Notes: generated by a model from the sequence alone, not told the origin. A stretch of DNA of 64,000 nucleotides from Myrica gale (GCA_963930655.1 OZ005601.1:17352001-17416000); one strand, 5' to 3'; shown: positions 53,401 to 59,739, counted from the first letter of the stretch. Made by a program: numbers and translations.

Positions 53401-55512
53401 TTGGGATAACAAGGTATCATGAATGACATTTGCTAGGGAAGGATTTAGACAAATTGTCCAAGTGATCCACAAAATCTTCAGTGCAACAAAGTCAACTAAT
53501 TCAAAAGCAACCCACTAACATTATCCGTATTAGCATTCCAATGGCACTGGCCATCAGATCAAAAAGACAAAAACATAGAATTATCACAAACAGGTACTTA
53601 GCCTTTGGATTTTAAACATCTTTTGAATCAACTAAAAGAATCATTCAGAGCAATTCTCACAGTGTCAATTGTGCCATATCCCGCGAAAACATATAGAAGA
53701 TTTTTAATCTGTATTGCTGCCCCATCAAGACGAGGCACAGGTGCAGCTGCCATCTTTTCCCATTTTAATTCGGGTGCAGGTAAATCAGCAAAAGTTGCTG
53801 ATAAGACTCTCCCAGGAGCAGAATCTTCATCATTGCCAGCTACTGCCTATAAATAAAACAAAGTAACCATCACTTTTTCATATTAGAATGCTTAAAAGGC
53901 ACTGTATTTCAGTCTCTTCTTCAATCCTAACTTCCTCACATACAAATGTAGAAAATTGCAATTAAGGGTAAAACATTGAAATAGGAGCAACGTTTCAATT
54001 ACCTCAAACAAAAAATCAATCCATCAAGTAAACTATTAAACTACGCTCAAAGCATCTAAGTTTACTGAAACCATAAATATGTAAACCGTTATCAACTGAA
54101 CCTCCCATACATTCTACCCAATGCATGGAAGCATAACAAATACCCCAAACAAATATTTTTGACAGAATTTAAACTACTCTAGTATTACTTGAATAAACTA
54201 AGAGCTCAAAATTTCCCCTGTTTCCCTTCCATTTTCTCAGCAACCAAACAAAACGACAATCAAAATCAACAGCAACCAACTGAACTGGCACTAATCTGAC
54301 CAGATAAGCAGCCTTCCCTCTTTTGTATTTTGGTTGTATTCAGCACAATAAAAACGTTCGATTTAAAGAACCTCGAAATCCAAAATTTCACACTCAGGTA
54401 TTTCCTTCCCCCCATCTCCCCAGAAACGAAACAAAAACAATCAGAGCTCACGGCATAAACCTATATTAGCAGAATCCCAGAGAATTTAAAAAAAAAAATG
54501 TGTAACAGATGAGACTAGAAGAAGGAAGAAGAAGGAAATGACGTGGATTAAATGAGAAGTGGGCTGGGTTAGTGTTTAGCTGGGCTGACAACTTAGTGGT
54601 TAGGAGTTAGTTAGTGGGCTGTGAATCAATGAGCTGTTATAATAGGTTATATAAACCTAGTTAGTTTTGTAATGGGGGAGAAAAAGTCTAGAAGAAGCTT
54701 AGTTTTACTGTTTTGGAGTGTGGCTCACTCGAACAAGCCATTTCTTAGAGTTCTTTTCCATTTTCTCAAGAAACAAACACAATACTTAAAGAGGTTTGTA
54801 ATGTAACAGATGAGACTAGAAGAAGGAAATGACGTGGATTAAATGAGAAGTGGGCTGGGTTAGTGTTTAGCTGGGCTGGCAACTTAGTGATTAGGAGTTA
54901 GTTAGTGGGCTGTGAATCAATGAGCTGTTATAATAGGTTATTTAAACCTAGTTATCTTGTGATGGGGGAGAAAAAGTCTAGCAGAAGCTTAGTTTTACTG
55001 TTTTGGAGTGTGGCTCACTCGAACAAGCCATTTCTTAGAGTTCTTTTCCATTTTCTCAAGAAACAAACACAATACTTAAAGAGGTTTGTTACAAAATGCC
55101 AGAAAGAAAACCAAGAAACTGTATTTAGGGAAGGAAATATGACTCAGACGTCCTTTCTTTCTTTTTTTCTCAGCATCCAAACAAACCCCAAATCGGAATT
55201 CACACACGCAATCACGCATACATTACAACACAACTACATGCATATGTACATCCAGTTATATGTATATTAAGAAGATATAGCGAAATTATGATTAAAAATG
55301 CTCACCGCTTGAAGGCGCTCTTTAGGTTCATCTTTTTTTGGCACAATTAGGGTGCCTTGGGAGTTATCATCACGTGCAGAAGTCCAACCAGAGGCGAAGC
55401 TTGCAGACGAGGCCCAGAGAAAATCGGCCACAAGAGCAAACCCTAATAAACCCACGCAGATGATCACAATCTTCGCCGATCCGTACTTTCCTGCGCCCGA
55501 GGGCCTACCCAT
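23273..55512 (-). CDS. Kelch-repeat protein, membrane-anchored; 7 exons
   Basis: Joined exons: 55306-55512, 53661-53846, 52306-52535, 50066-50236, 37028-37133, 27378-27584, 23273-23443. They total 1278 nt, 425 residues plus TGA, with no internal stop and GT-AG at all six introns. Residues 13-32 ([20 protein letters not shown]) form one hydrophobic anchor after a short basic N-terminus, suggesting a type II membrane protein of the secretory pathway. Kelch motifs follow: [67 protein letters not shown] and WLYFTSGQ, enough for one beta-propeller. From memory this matches, exon by exon and in length, the plant family of Arabidopsis At3g27220. Molecular role is unknown to me. Introns are 1459, 1125, 2069, 12932, 9443 and 3934 bp, and the last four are dominated by transposons. 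It is the only intact host gene in the window. Confidence 0.95.
23732..23919. mobile_element. Tourist-like MITE copy 1 (188 bp)
   Basis: Begins GGGTGCGTTTGAGCTGTAAAATTTT and ends AAAATTTTAACTCTAACACACCC, forming imperfect terminal inverted repeats. It is flanked by TGA on both sides (23729-23731, 23920-23922). The interior includes a run of TCTCTCTC on this strand, matching GAGAGAG in the other two copies. The 3-bp duplication and G-rich ends suggest a PIF/Harbinger-type MITE. It sits in intron 6. Confidence 0.75.
24210..26536 (-). mobile_element. ORF1-only half-LINE, minus copy, 16-bp TSD
   Basis: It is flanked by the perfect 16-bp duplication AGTGACAAGTAATACT (24194-24209 and 26537-26552). 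On the minus strand there is a 5' UTR of about 313 bp, then an ORF1 from ATG 26223 ([20 protein letters not shown]) broken by several frameshifts, with the C-terminal SSVGQLVG block ending near 24590. This passes straight into a 3' UTR and tail AATAAAATTGGCTTATTTATC followed by poly(A) (poly-T at 24210 on the plus strand). Endonuclease and reverse transcriptase are absent. The same architecture occurs at 28028-30289, so it is a family trait rather than a chance deletion. It lies in intron 6. Confidence 0.9.
26553..27377. other. Intron 6 sequence of the kelch gene
   Basis: Ordinary intronic sequence next to the exon 6 donor. No element or gene recognised. Confidence 0.5.
27378..27584 (-). CDS. 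Kelch gene exon 6 (residues 301-369)
   Basis: Acceptor TTTCAG|GTGGTA, donor ACATTG|GTATTA, phase 0. Encodes [20 protein letters not shown] and [20 protein letters not shown]. Oppositely oriented half-LINEs lie on either side of this exon. Confidence 0.93.
28028..30289 (+). mobile_element. ORF1-only half-LINE, plus copy, poly(A) and TSD
   Basis: The 5' part carries the same UTR words as the minus copy (TCTCCGTTCTCTCT, TTTCTGGTTAGATTTTTTCG), then an uninterrupted ORF1 (28166-30091), a roughly 180-bp 3' UTR and a poly(A) run (30274-30289). GTTCTTAC (up to AAAGTTCTTAC if A residues are included) flanks it at 28020-28027 and 30290-30297. ORF1 runs directly into the tail, with no endonuclease or RT. 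The open ORF and clean tail make this the youngest-looking LINE here. It is inside intron 5, antisense to the kelch gene. Confidence 0.9.
28166..30091 (+). CDS. LINE ORF1 protein, 641 residues, intact
   Basis: ATG 28166 is chosen because it aligns with the start in the minus copy ([13 protein letters not shown]); an upstream in-frame ATG at 28133 would add 11 residues. Residues about 1-135 form a compact domain ([47 protein letters not shown]...GW). The middle is long, low-complexity and Gly/Pro/Ser-rich with a short helical stretch [20 protein letters not shown]. The C-terminus has [20 protein letters not shown] and [15 protein letters not shown], then a basic tail. The C-terminal block is shared with ORF1 of the longer LINEs at 40442-40822 and 48315-48788. 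No zinc knuckle is seen. Probable role is RNA binding for retrotransposition, inferred from position. Confidence 0.85.
   Translation: MPFSRRFCVEAKAFQVTVLGYGDVKLSEWSRKTSSSIIIGMHGAVWLVNTISRLLADANREFVVKYNVASRAFMAQRCCNMAGRYLALAEFGGGRRRGVVMVPEGKEATGWLELASVFQGVVSYLGQENGGAGSLGSQLRKEVSFLDVVKGGLKGESVGTGVLAVKDVEGQGGGVVQKGVQHVSAHVSPVVSDSIPQEHAFKTQSAGGRVFDVEFWRTKLQGLRSEIDALLNYLVCDGGPGYAVHGHQEQRVWERQFFCPPQGLLHADGPGPGSSLGMECVAVPRSLFLHNIHAKRPGPGEMEVTCVGPSYVGSGSGSGTPVDPGLTYVAGDGKPCGSVVGADQPPAQDGGSPATAGARGSPSEAFSAPKLAPIPSSALPDMPVSSPEELSSPDRAVDDTDQVEGSFSLICEPGMAHDGKVSHDGRAEPSVREAPTPVRGRADETRRCEEGVRVERGNQGCEGSDGQFNKGEIARDQFIECGSELTEDARMDLGEGRGRNSEGGDRLGSVGRERSGEGVGCPEVGESAVVDLDSSGPSPVAAPFIASTVSSKGKVQTESPAWVLDMVSSVGQLVGVSCGGQEEKLRDLFAVLERDRMPISSKKSRKSGGRLIRELKGLQSSVIYEGSSSFSRKTKSYGLDC
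30298..30855. other. Intron 5 sequence
   Basis: Intronic sequence between two insertions; no element recognised. Confidence 0.4.
30980..32238 (-). pseudogene. LINE RT C-terminus and zf-RVT region
   Basis: Block 32226-31684 reads [40 protein letters not shown] and [20 protein letters not shown], the RT thumb region. Block 31553-31197 reads [16 protein letters not shown] and the zinc-finger cysteines [18 protein letters not shown]. The frame changes between them near 31550-31690. The end of the element after the zinc finger is short and lacks RNase H. Confidence 0.85.
32247..34836 (+). mobile_element. hAT transposon, 2590 bp, TSD CTCTCAAC
   Basis: The 8-bp TSD CTCTCAAC occurs at 32239-32246 and 34837-34844. 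Ends are CAGAGGTTTTCAC at left and, reversed, TAGGGGTGTGCAT at right, imperfect terminal inverted repeats of hAT type. Both subterminal regions (32270-32410 and 34670-34825) are crowded with GCGGTGG/CCACCGC words, typical of transposase-binding subterminal repeats. The interior encodes a broken transposase in the plus direction. It is inserted into the LINE at 30872-36394, so it is the younger of the two. Confidence 0.93.
32436..34064 (+). pseudogene. hAT transposase (RICESLEEPER/Ac-like), broken
   Basis: Readable order: [27 protein letters not shown], a [20 protein letters not shown] block, [16 protein letters not shown], a [10 protein letters not shown] block, [20 protein letters not shown], then [10 protein letters not shown], and the dimerisation region [20 protein letters not shown] ending near 34060. 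These match the catalytic core and C-terminal dimerisation domain of plant hAT transposases. In-frame stops (near 32602, 32871, 33138 and 33494) and at least one frameshift near 33700 inactivate it. The N-terminal BED zinc finger is absent, so the copy is also internally deleted near the left end. Confidence 0.88.
34845..36394 (-). pseudogene. LINE reverse transcriptase, first half
   Basis: Open blocks 36245-35406 and 35396-34914 cover the RT palm and fingers with [24 protein letters not shown] (usually GRQI), [20 protein letters not shown] and the active-site FADDT intact. A nonsense break separates the blocks, and the 5' truncation removes ORF1 and endonuclease. It resumes at 32238 beyond the hAT. 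Confidence 0.85.
36411..37027. other. Intron 5 sequence next to exon 5
   Basis: AT-rich intronic sequence, no element recognised. Confidence 0.4.
37028..37133 (-). CDS. Kelch gene exon 5 (residues 265-300)
   Basis: Acceptor TATGTAG|GGCTTC, donor AACGAG|GTAAGA, ending in phase 0. Encodes [20 protein letters not shown] and IFKCSRRNE. It is 12.9 kb downstream of exon 4. Confidence 0.93.
37134..38356. other. Intron 4 sequence (3' part)
   Basis: Intronic sequence with no recognisable element or gene. Confidence 0.4.
38357..38710 (-). mobile_element. Short LINE 3' end fragment
   Basis: A poly-T run at about 38354-38360 precedes, on the minus strand, the end of the RNase H-less LINE family: [20 protein letters not shown] followed by a tail similar to the other copies. 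Only about 350 bp remain, so it is a strongly 5'-truncated insertion. No TSD was found by eye. It sits in intron 4. Confidence 0.8.
38720..38848. repeat. Possible MITE with inverted repeats
   Basis: ATTAGTCCCTAAGGTTTTAAAA (38755-38776) pairs with TTTTAAACCCTAGGGACTAAT (about 38823-38843). Words of the AATTAGTCCCT type recur in many plant small repeats. Boundaries and TSD are unclear. Confidence 0.45.
38850..39136 (-). mobile_element. Short LINE 3' end fragment
   Basis: Poly-T at 38850-38857, then on the minus strand [20 protein letters not shown] and the family tail ([14 protein letters not shown]). It stops where the next LINE's poly-T begins at 39137, so the larger LINE may have landed at or in this one. 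No TSD found. Confidence 0.75.
39137..40345 (-). mobile_element. Older intron-4 LINE, 3' portion
   Basis: Poly-T at 39137 marks the 3' end. On the minus strand the RT runs from [19 protein letters not shown] (near 40345) through [10 protein letters not shown] (about 40195), a MITE insertion (40007-40185), then [19 protein letters not shown] and the RT thumb ([19 protein letters not shown]). An internal deletion then joins RFEVGCGN to [12 protein letters not shown] (near 39305), removing the zf-RVT region. The left end at 40345 continues logically into the block at 46471-49680: one ends GFFGGSWG, the other begins LSQGDP, as in intact RTs. I read the two as one element split by a later insertion. 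Confidence 0.85.
40007..40185. mobile_element. Tourist-like MITE copy 2 (179 bp), TSD TAA
   Basis: Ends GGGTGGGTTTGTGTTGTAAAATTTTT and, reversed, GGGTCCGTTTGCAATC. TAA is present at 40004-40006 and 40186-40188. It is inserted in the RT of the older intron-4 LINE, just after the FADD motif codons, and shares its body (GTGAAAAAGTGAAGAGAGG, GGGAGAGAGA) with the copy at 62392-62590. Confidence 0.85.
40442..41781 (-). pseudogene. LINE ORF1 C-terminal part in the inverted segment
   Basis: Block 40822-40442 reads [36 protein letters not shown] and [15 protein letters not shown], the conserved ORF1 C-terminus of this LINE group. Upstream blocks (41064-40750, 41362-40937) are Gly/Ala/Ser-rich linker in shifting frames. 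41240-41790 is unusually GC-rich and low in complexity. ORF2 begins just after its stop, at 40443 (start and stop regions overlap). Confidence 0.8.
41782..42874 (+). mobile_element. LTR insertion (Copia-like) carrying 500 bp of filler DNA
   Basis: The stretch starts TGTCTTCAAGTATGG and ends GACCCTAACA, with AGAT on both sides (41778-41781 and 42875-42878), a possible but short TSD. It has LTR-like promoter features: TATATAAGC near 42494 and three CTAATAACC-type repeats (42609-42690). The LTR is interrupted after 41905 by a copy of nearby LINE ORF1 sequence, then resumes with its own last 79 bp repeated. Without this 500-bp addition the LTR would be about 593 bp. Strand is taken from the TATA direction. 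Confidence 0.7.
41906..42323 (-). repeat. 418-bp duplicate of LINE ORF1 segment 40671-41088
   Basis: Positions 41906-42323 repeat 40671-41088 almost base for base (one clear difference: CTCAGAAG versus CTCAAAAG). TCTA precedes both copies. The 3-bp CCA follows the second copy, then LTR bases 41827-41905 recur at 42327-42405. The insertion therefore adds exactly 500 bp to the LTR. Confidence 0.95.
42879..43321 (-). pseudogene. LINE ORF1 fragment beyond the LTR insertion
   Basis: Reads [20 protein letters not shown] then [16 protein letters not shown], corresponding to the [18 protein letters not shown] helix of the intact ORF1 at 28166-30091. A Gly/Arg-rich region in shifting frames follows up to the LTR. 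The true ORF1 N-terminus is missing, so the element was 5' truncated as well as inverted. Confidence 0.7.
43350..46470 (+). mobile_element. 3' segment of the twin-primed LINE, with poly(A)
   Basis: Begins in the endonuclease C-terminus ([20 protein letters not shown], about 43370) and runs through RT, thumb and zf-RVT ([17 protein letters not shown]) to a short tail with AATAAAAAAAA at about 46460-46470. There is no RNase H. The frame breaks near 44065 and 44690, and in-frame stops occur at about 45403, 45546 and 46089, so it is recently dead. The older LINE's RT resumes immediately after the poly(A) on the other strand. Confidence 0.9.
43414..46299 (+). pseudogene. LINE ORF2 (RT and zf-RVT), recently inactivated
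   Basis: Key motifs: [20 protein letters not shown] (about 43845), [20 protein letters not shown] (about 44135), [77 protein letters not shown] (44698), then the active-site box as FAYDT instead of FADDT (about 44842), so the first catalytic Asp is replaced by Tyr. [20 protein letters not shown] and [16 protein letters not shown] follow. Two frameshifts and three stops are seen. Confidence 0.88.
47958..48318 (-). pseudogene. LINE endonuclease N-terminal part
   Basis: [20 protein letters not shown] and [20 protein letters not shown] match the first strands of the LINE AP-type endonuclease, including the catalytic Asn of WN.RG and Glu of QETK. A frameshift near 48150-48190 (a run of C on the plus strand) separates it from a second block with [20 protein letters not shown]. 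Confidence 0.85.
48315..49675 (-). pseudogene. LINE ORF1, frameshifted
   Basis: Blocks 49675-48977, 49107-48706 and 48788-48315 cover a basic N-terminal region ([17 protein letters not shown]), the amphipathic [20 protein letters not shown] stretch, a Gly/Ser/Pro linker and the conserved C-terminus ([37 protein letters not shown]). Frames overlap and shift twice. The stop overlaps the ORF2 start, so ORF2 would be translated from the next ATG in the same RNA. Confidence 0.8.
49681..50065. other. Intron 4 sequence next to exon 4
   Basis: Intronic sequence, no element recognised. Confidence 0.4.
50066..50236 (-). CDS. Kelch gene exon 4 (residues 208-265)
   Basis: Acceptor ATTCAG|GTATGC, donor CATAG|GTCTGT, again splitting an Arg codon. 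Encodes [20 protein letters not shown] and PRGGPH. Confidence 0.93.
50997..51666 (-). mobile_element. 5'-truncated LINE (zf-RVT to tail), 15-bp TSD
   Basis: ACGAATTTAATAAAA is present at 50982-50996 and 51667-51681. The 670-bp insert reads on the minus strand [60 protein letters not shown] and the family tail. It is open over 193 codons (51651-51070), so it is young. It lies in intron 3, same strand as the kelch gene. Confidence 0.93.
52306..52535 (-). CDS. Kelch gene exon 3 (residues 132-208)
   Basis: Acceptor CTACTAG|GTACAT, donor CCCTAG|GTATTT splitting an Arg codon after two bases. Encodes [15 protein letters not shown] and the [18 protein letters not shown] kelch strand. Confidence 0.93.
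53661..53846 (-). CDS. Kelch gene exon 2 (residues 70-131)
   Basis: Acceptor TTTATAG|GCAGTA, donor GACACT|GTGAGA, phase 0 on both sides. Encodes [20 protein letters not shown] and the first blade motif [13 protein letters not shown]. Confidence 0.93.
54501..55093 (+). mobile_element. Tandem pair of ~300-bp LTRs, shared TSD AAATG
   Basis: Two near-identical units (54501-54801 and 54802-55093) both begin TGTAACAGATGAGAC. The second ends GGTTTGTTACA, giving TGTAACA...TGTTACA termini; the first ends GGTTTGTAA. AAATG lies directly before the first (54496-54500) and directly after the second (55094-55098). The whole dimer therefore behaves as one insertion with no internal region. TATATAAACC near 54648 (TATTTAAACC in unit 2) is a likely TATA box. 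Unit 1 carries a short extra AGAAGGAAGA. It is in intron 1. No 5S-like block, so not a Cassandra element. Confidence 0.88.
55306..55512 (-). CDS. Kelch gene exon 1 (residues 1-69)
   Basis: Start ATG at 55512 reads [20 protein letters not shown]. It carries the basic N-terminus, membrane anchor and a hydrophilic Ser/Asp/Lys-rich linker ending KERLQA. Donor site CAAGCG|GTGAGC; phase 0. Confidence 0.93.
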
Positions 55513-55700
55513 TATCTCACATTTACAGGGGGCCAGAGAGAGAGAGAGAAGCTTTTTCAAATATGAAGCGGGTCCGTGTGCGATCAGTGTCGAAGTGTTT
55601 TGCCTGCGTCTCTTGGAGCTAGGGAGGGAGGGAGCAAGAGACAGAGTGCATTGACTACAGACATCACGGGAGGCTGCAGAGCCGGCACCGGCGGGGATTG
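55513..55700 (-). promoter_or_regulatory. Kelch gene 5' UTR / proximal upstream region
   Basis: Directly upstream of the ATG on the minus strand is a CT/GA-rich stretch (GAGAGAGAGAGAGA at about 55532-55546 on the plus strand), then a moderately GC-rich region up to 55700. Such sequence is common in plant 5' UTRs. No TATA box or transcription start can be fixed by eye. Confidence 0.35.
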
Positions 55701-55785
55701 TCCAATATTACCGACTTTATTTCCTTTTCTCGAGTTTTTTTATTTTTTTTCATCTTATGGTAAAAAGTTTCTCCTGATCACGTTA

Positions 55786-56008
55786 GTTTTGTTTTGAGTA
55801 AATTTTAAAAATTTTAATAATACTATGAATATTTAGATGATGTTTAAATTTTATTGGTATACGTGTAAAAGTTATTGAGTTGTATTGATATGTATAAAAT
55901 AGATAATGTTGATTTGTATTGGTATGTAAGTATGAATAATGTTATAATTATAAATTTAGAAAGTTGAATTCAAATTCTAAAATTTTTAGCCAAACGAACA
56001 TGTCCTAA
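55786..56008. mobile_element. MITE-like repeat, family 2, copy 1
   Basis: Homologous over its length to 56583-56811: shared blocks TTTAGATGATGTTTAAATTTTATTGG, AATTTAGAAAGTTGAATTCA and the end AAAATTTTTAGCCAAACGAACATGTCC. The left end is degraded. Upstream of the kelch gene. Confidence 0.65.
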
Positions 56009-56582
56009 TTTACATCACTCGTTTTTTGCTTTTAGTTTTCTAGGCTTGCTAGTTTTTTCACTTTTTTTTCACCTTGTTTTGCTTTCATTTTATTAACAGA
56101 AAACCAAAAAAAAGTTCATTCCTTTTCTTTGCCTGTGCTTGAATGGCCAAAATCTAGAAAAAATTGAAGTATTAATGAAATTTTCTTTTATTGAGGTTGT
56201 GTTATAGATTGTGAAAAGTTTGTAATAAAAGTAGAATACTATGATACGGTATGAGAGTCTGTGTAAAATTGATACTAATTTAATTATATCATAATATTGA
56301 CATATTAGATAAACATTAAAAAAAGTAACTTAGAACGTGAAATAAAAAAAGTATACATAATATATATATATATATATGTAGTATATTGTTTATTATATAC
56401 TATAATACATTATATTTATATTGGTTATGATATTGTGTATTATAGTATATTGTATATTGAAAATCAAAAAGAGTAGGACATTTTGAATTAACAAGAAAAT
56501 TAGAGGTTCTATATTTTATAAGAACATGGATCTCCAATAAAAATATTGGTGATAGTGTAAAGGAGAGAGTTTACAACATCAA

Positions 56583-56811
56583 GGGGCATGTTCGTTTTGA
56601 GAAAATTTGTTGAATTCTAATAATAGTGTGAATTTTTAAATGATGTTTGAACTTTATTGGCATGCGTGTAAAATTGTTAAGTTGTATTGATGTGTGTAAA
56701 AAAAATAATGTTGAGTTATATTGGCATGCGTGTAGGAGTAACGTTAGGAGCATAAATTTAGAAAGTTAGATTCAGATTCTAAAATTTTTAGCCAAACGAA
56801 CATTTCCCTAG
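56583..56811. mobile_element. MITE-like repeat, family 2, copy 2
   Basis: Ends are GGGGCATGTTCGTTTTGAG and, reversed, GGGAAATGTTCGTTTGGC, imperfect inverted termini. Same orientation as copy 1. No clear TSD. Confidence 0.65.
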
Positions 56812-58084
56812 GAATAGGTTGACTATTATGCATAATTGTGTCACCATTGAAGTTTCTTCTCATTTTGAGAAAAATTAATGATCCTACCAATTTTTTAATT
56901 AACCTGTAAATTCAGTAATAGGCAATTTGCTACCTAGTTATCAATTATGTTGGAAATTTTCAGAACATTTTAAGTACATGGTCATTTCACGAAGGATATT
57001 GAGAATTTTATATTCAAAAATTCCGTCAATATTGGTCATGCGCGGTTGTAGAGGTTAAATGAAAATTTTCATCATCGGATTTGGAAGAGGAATTGGAGTT
57101 ATTAAGAACATTAAATATTTTATTTTGAGAGAATAACTAAGAGATAATTTGGAAAGCATATCATCTATTTTTCAATAAAGAATCAGTTTTTTCTTAAGAG
57201 TTGTTTTTTTTGTTAGAAAGGAGGCATTTTAGGACGTTCAATGGGAGTAAAAAGAGTTGTTTTTGAAGAAGAATATCGATCAAAATAGAAGGAGGTTTAC
57301 GAGGTTGTCAAAGATGAATTCCCCCTTTGTTGCAAATAGTTATGAGTATAATTATTCTGTTCAAATAATCTTATCAAAAATCTTATCTTCATTAGTATTG
57401 ATTTTGAAAGGAGTTGCAAAAATATTCTCTATCTTTAGATTTGAAAACAACAATTTCAGTTAAAAGATAGAATTCAAAAATTTTTCTTGTAATAACGAGT
57501 GATCCAAGGAATATCTTATAACAATAATAGAAGAAAAATGGTTTCCGAACCCCAAAGAAATGAGTATGTTGCTTCTCATTATTCATATAGACATGTTTGT
57601 TTGCTCAAAATTATGGGGTTCAAAATTTCCAACTTTTATACATACACTTTAAATTTTTCACAAACTCCAATAAACTTCAACATTCAAAAGATTCTCAAAA
57701 TTTTGAGAAAATTCTCCAAAATTTTGGTCAACAAATATACCCATAATCATAATAAGCAATCCTAATAATAGATTGCTCATCAAAAGGAACGGAGCTATGG
57801 GGGCCGGCCTAGCTCCCAAAAATTGTTAAATAATTTTTTTTCCTAAATGAATTTTTTAAAACTATATTTTAGTATTTTTGAATTTTTACCCCTCAAAATT
57901 TATTTATATACCCCTCCTAAGATTTAATACTGGCTTCGTCCGTGCTCATCAAGATTATAAAATAGTTAAGAACTATTTTCTTTTTTTTTTCAGTATTTTC
58001 AAAGATTGGAAATCTTTATTTAAAACGAAACCTTGATCTAAAACATTTATAGAACGGGATCTTTGAAGAGACATGACTTCAAAT
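56812..58084. other. AT-rich intergenic stretch
   Basis: Mostly AT-rich sequence. Around 57785-57950, GGAGCTATGGGGGCCGGCC and CTGGCTTCGTCCGTG resemble the ends of small non-autonomous elements, but boundaries and TSD are not clear. No gene seen. Confidence 0.35.
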
Positions 58085-58900
58085 TGAGTTGGGAAAGTTT
58101 TAAATTCAGGAATGGAGGGAAGTTTGTAAATTATGGAAGCTGGCTTGGAACCTCTTCCCATCCAAAGCTAAATTCTCGTTTGGGCATATGATAGTGATTA
58201 CCCTGGTACAGTGGCGGATCCAGGATCAGAATCCATGGGGGTCGAACTTTAAAGGTAAAATGACAAAAAAAAAATTTCCTTTGTAGTGTAAAAAATTGTC
58301 TTAGAATACATATACTATACTGTATACTGTTACTAAGAGTTGACAATTACATCCTACGTTTTCCAATTCAAATAAACAGTTTCACAAATCACATATATCC
58401 AAATTTGCAAGTGCACCTGTTTTTTCCTCATGTACTGTTTTTTATTTTCTTTCCCTCTTACTTAAAATTTGAATTTTATTTTGTTCACCAAAATTTTTTA
58501 ATTTGGGTCCATCAAAATAGTGTTGGTCAGTACACACTTTAAGGTAACATCAGCAAAGCAGTTAGATCTGCTCTTTCAAACCATTAACTAAACCTCTAGA
58601 GTATTGGTTGATAGGTAGTGGGGCAGCAGTACATTCTTGGGCTCAGCAGCTATTTCTTAAGTCAAGTGGTGTTTGAGAATGGATCAAATTTTTAAGGGAA
58701 TTGCCCATACTAAAAAAAATTTGACAGATTTTTGGGGTGATGGGGGGCGGCTGCCCCCATTGCCCCTAGCTAGATCCGCCTGTGCCCTGGTAGATGATAA
58801 TTTGGCTTGCCCTCTCTGTGGGTTAATCCCCGAATCCATTGAGCACTTGTTTATTTTCATGTAGTATTGCTAGAATCATTTGGCCTGTTTTGATATATTC
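58085..58900 (+). pseudogene. LINE zf-RVT fragment split by a small hAT
   Basis: Joined across 58209-58784, the plus strand reads WKLAWNLFPSKAKFSFGH and DDNLACPLCGLIPESIEHLF, the linker and cysteine/histidine pattern of the zf-RVT domain at the end of plant LINE RTs. The remainder of the LINE is not recognised nearby. Confidence 0.75.
58209..58784. mobile_element. Non-autonomous hAT, 576 bp, TSD CCCTGGTA
   Basis: CCCTGGTA occurs at 58201-58208 and 58785-58792. The ends are CAGTGGCGGATCCAGG and, reversed, CACAGGCGGATCTAGC, imperfect terminal inverted repeats. There is no transposase inside. It interrupts a LINE zinc-finger region. Confidence 0.92.
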
Positions 58901-59228
58901 TCGCTTCTTCTTTTTTGAATCAGAATCATACTAAATTTTATTGAGAAAAAAAACTGACCCAGTACACAGGCATTAAAAATAGAACCGAAAGCCCTGCAAC
59001 GAAAACAAAGAAACTAGAGCACCTGTGGGGGATCTACGCCAGCAAATAACCAGGAAAAATTGTCCAAAAGCTTAGGAGCAGAGGGGTAGCTTCCAAAAGA
59101 CACTCTAGAAGCAGCCCAACGAGCGAGTTGGTGCGCTAACATATTGCACCTCGACGGACGTGTACCGCCTTCCATTGTTGCATTCGGTGGAGAGACTTAA
59201 CCAAAACCCCAATTGTATCATGAATTCT

Positions 59229-59621
59229 TCAGTCCACTCTTTTGGGATAACTATTTACAGCTCCCATCACTGTGTCCACATCACCTTCTAATATAATCTT
59301 TCGAAAGCCTTGCTGCCAGGCCTCTTGAACACCTAAGAGAGCGGCCTCTGCTTCCGCTTCAGTTGGTGTGAGAGGCATCAGGAGTTTGGTAGCAGCGCCT
59401 TTAAAGTCCCTTTGACAGTTTCTAAGAACAGCAGCTGCCATAGTAAAATGATCTCGAACAATTGCATCTACATTGATTTTAATAAAGGATTCTTGGGGTG
59501 GCTGCCATCTAGATAGATTTCCTTCTAGATTCTTATTCCTCCATGTCGTCCAGTGCTCAAAACTCACCTTCTTCACTTGCGCAGCCATCTTCTTCATATC
59601 TTGACGCTCGTTATCATGCAT
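59229..59621 (-). pseudogene. LINE RNase H domain
   Basis: Open over 130 codons: FIKINVDAIVRDHFTMAAAV (first catalytic Asp), TPTEAEAEAALLGVQEAWQQ (Glu) and KIILEGDVDTVMGAVNSY (Asp). This is the RNase H_3 type common in plants. It would remove the RNA strand after cDNA synthesis. Confidence 0.88.
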
Positions 59622-59739
59622 AGCTTTATTACGTCATATCCAGACCATATCAATAGCAATGAAGGCAAACAATTGAAAATCGAGTTGGTCCTCCAATGGA
59701 ATACCAATAGAATGCGGGTGGAGAATTGCATGCATCCAC

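Noticed and set aside
54501-55093. Cassandra-type element with 5S rRNA-like LTR
   Set aside because: Similar TGTAACA terminus, but no 5S internal promoter block in either unit.
55267-55560. Longer N-terminus for the kelch protein from an ATG upstream of 55512 (MKKLLSLSLAPCKCEI...)
   Set aside because: The upstream in-frame ATG would precede MGRPSG; the conserved family start and the better position of the anchor favour 55512, though the longer start cannot be fully excluded.
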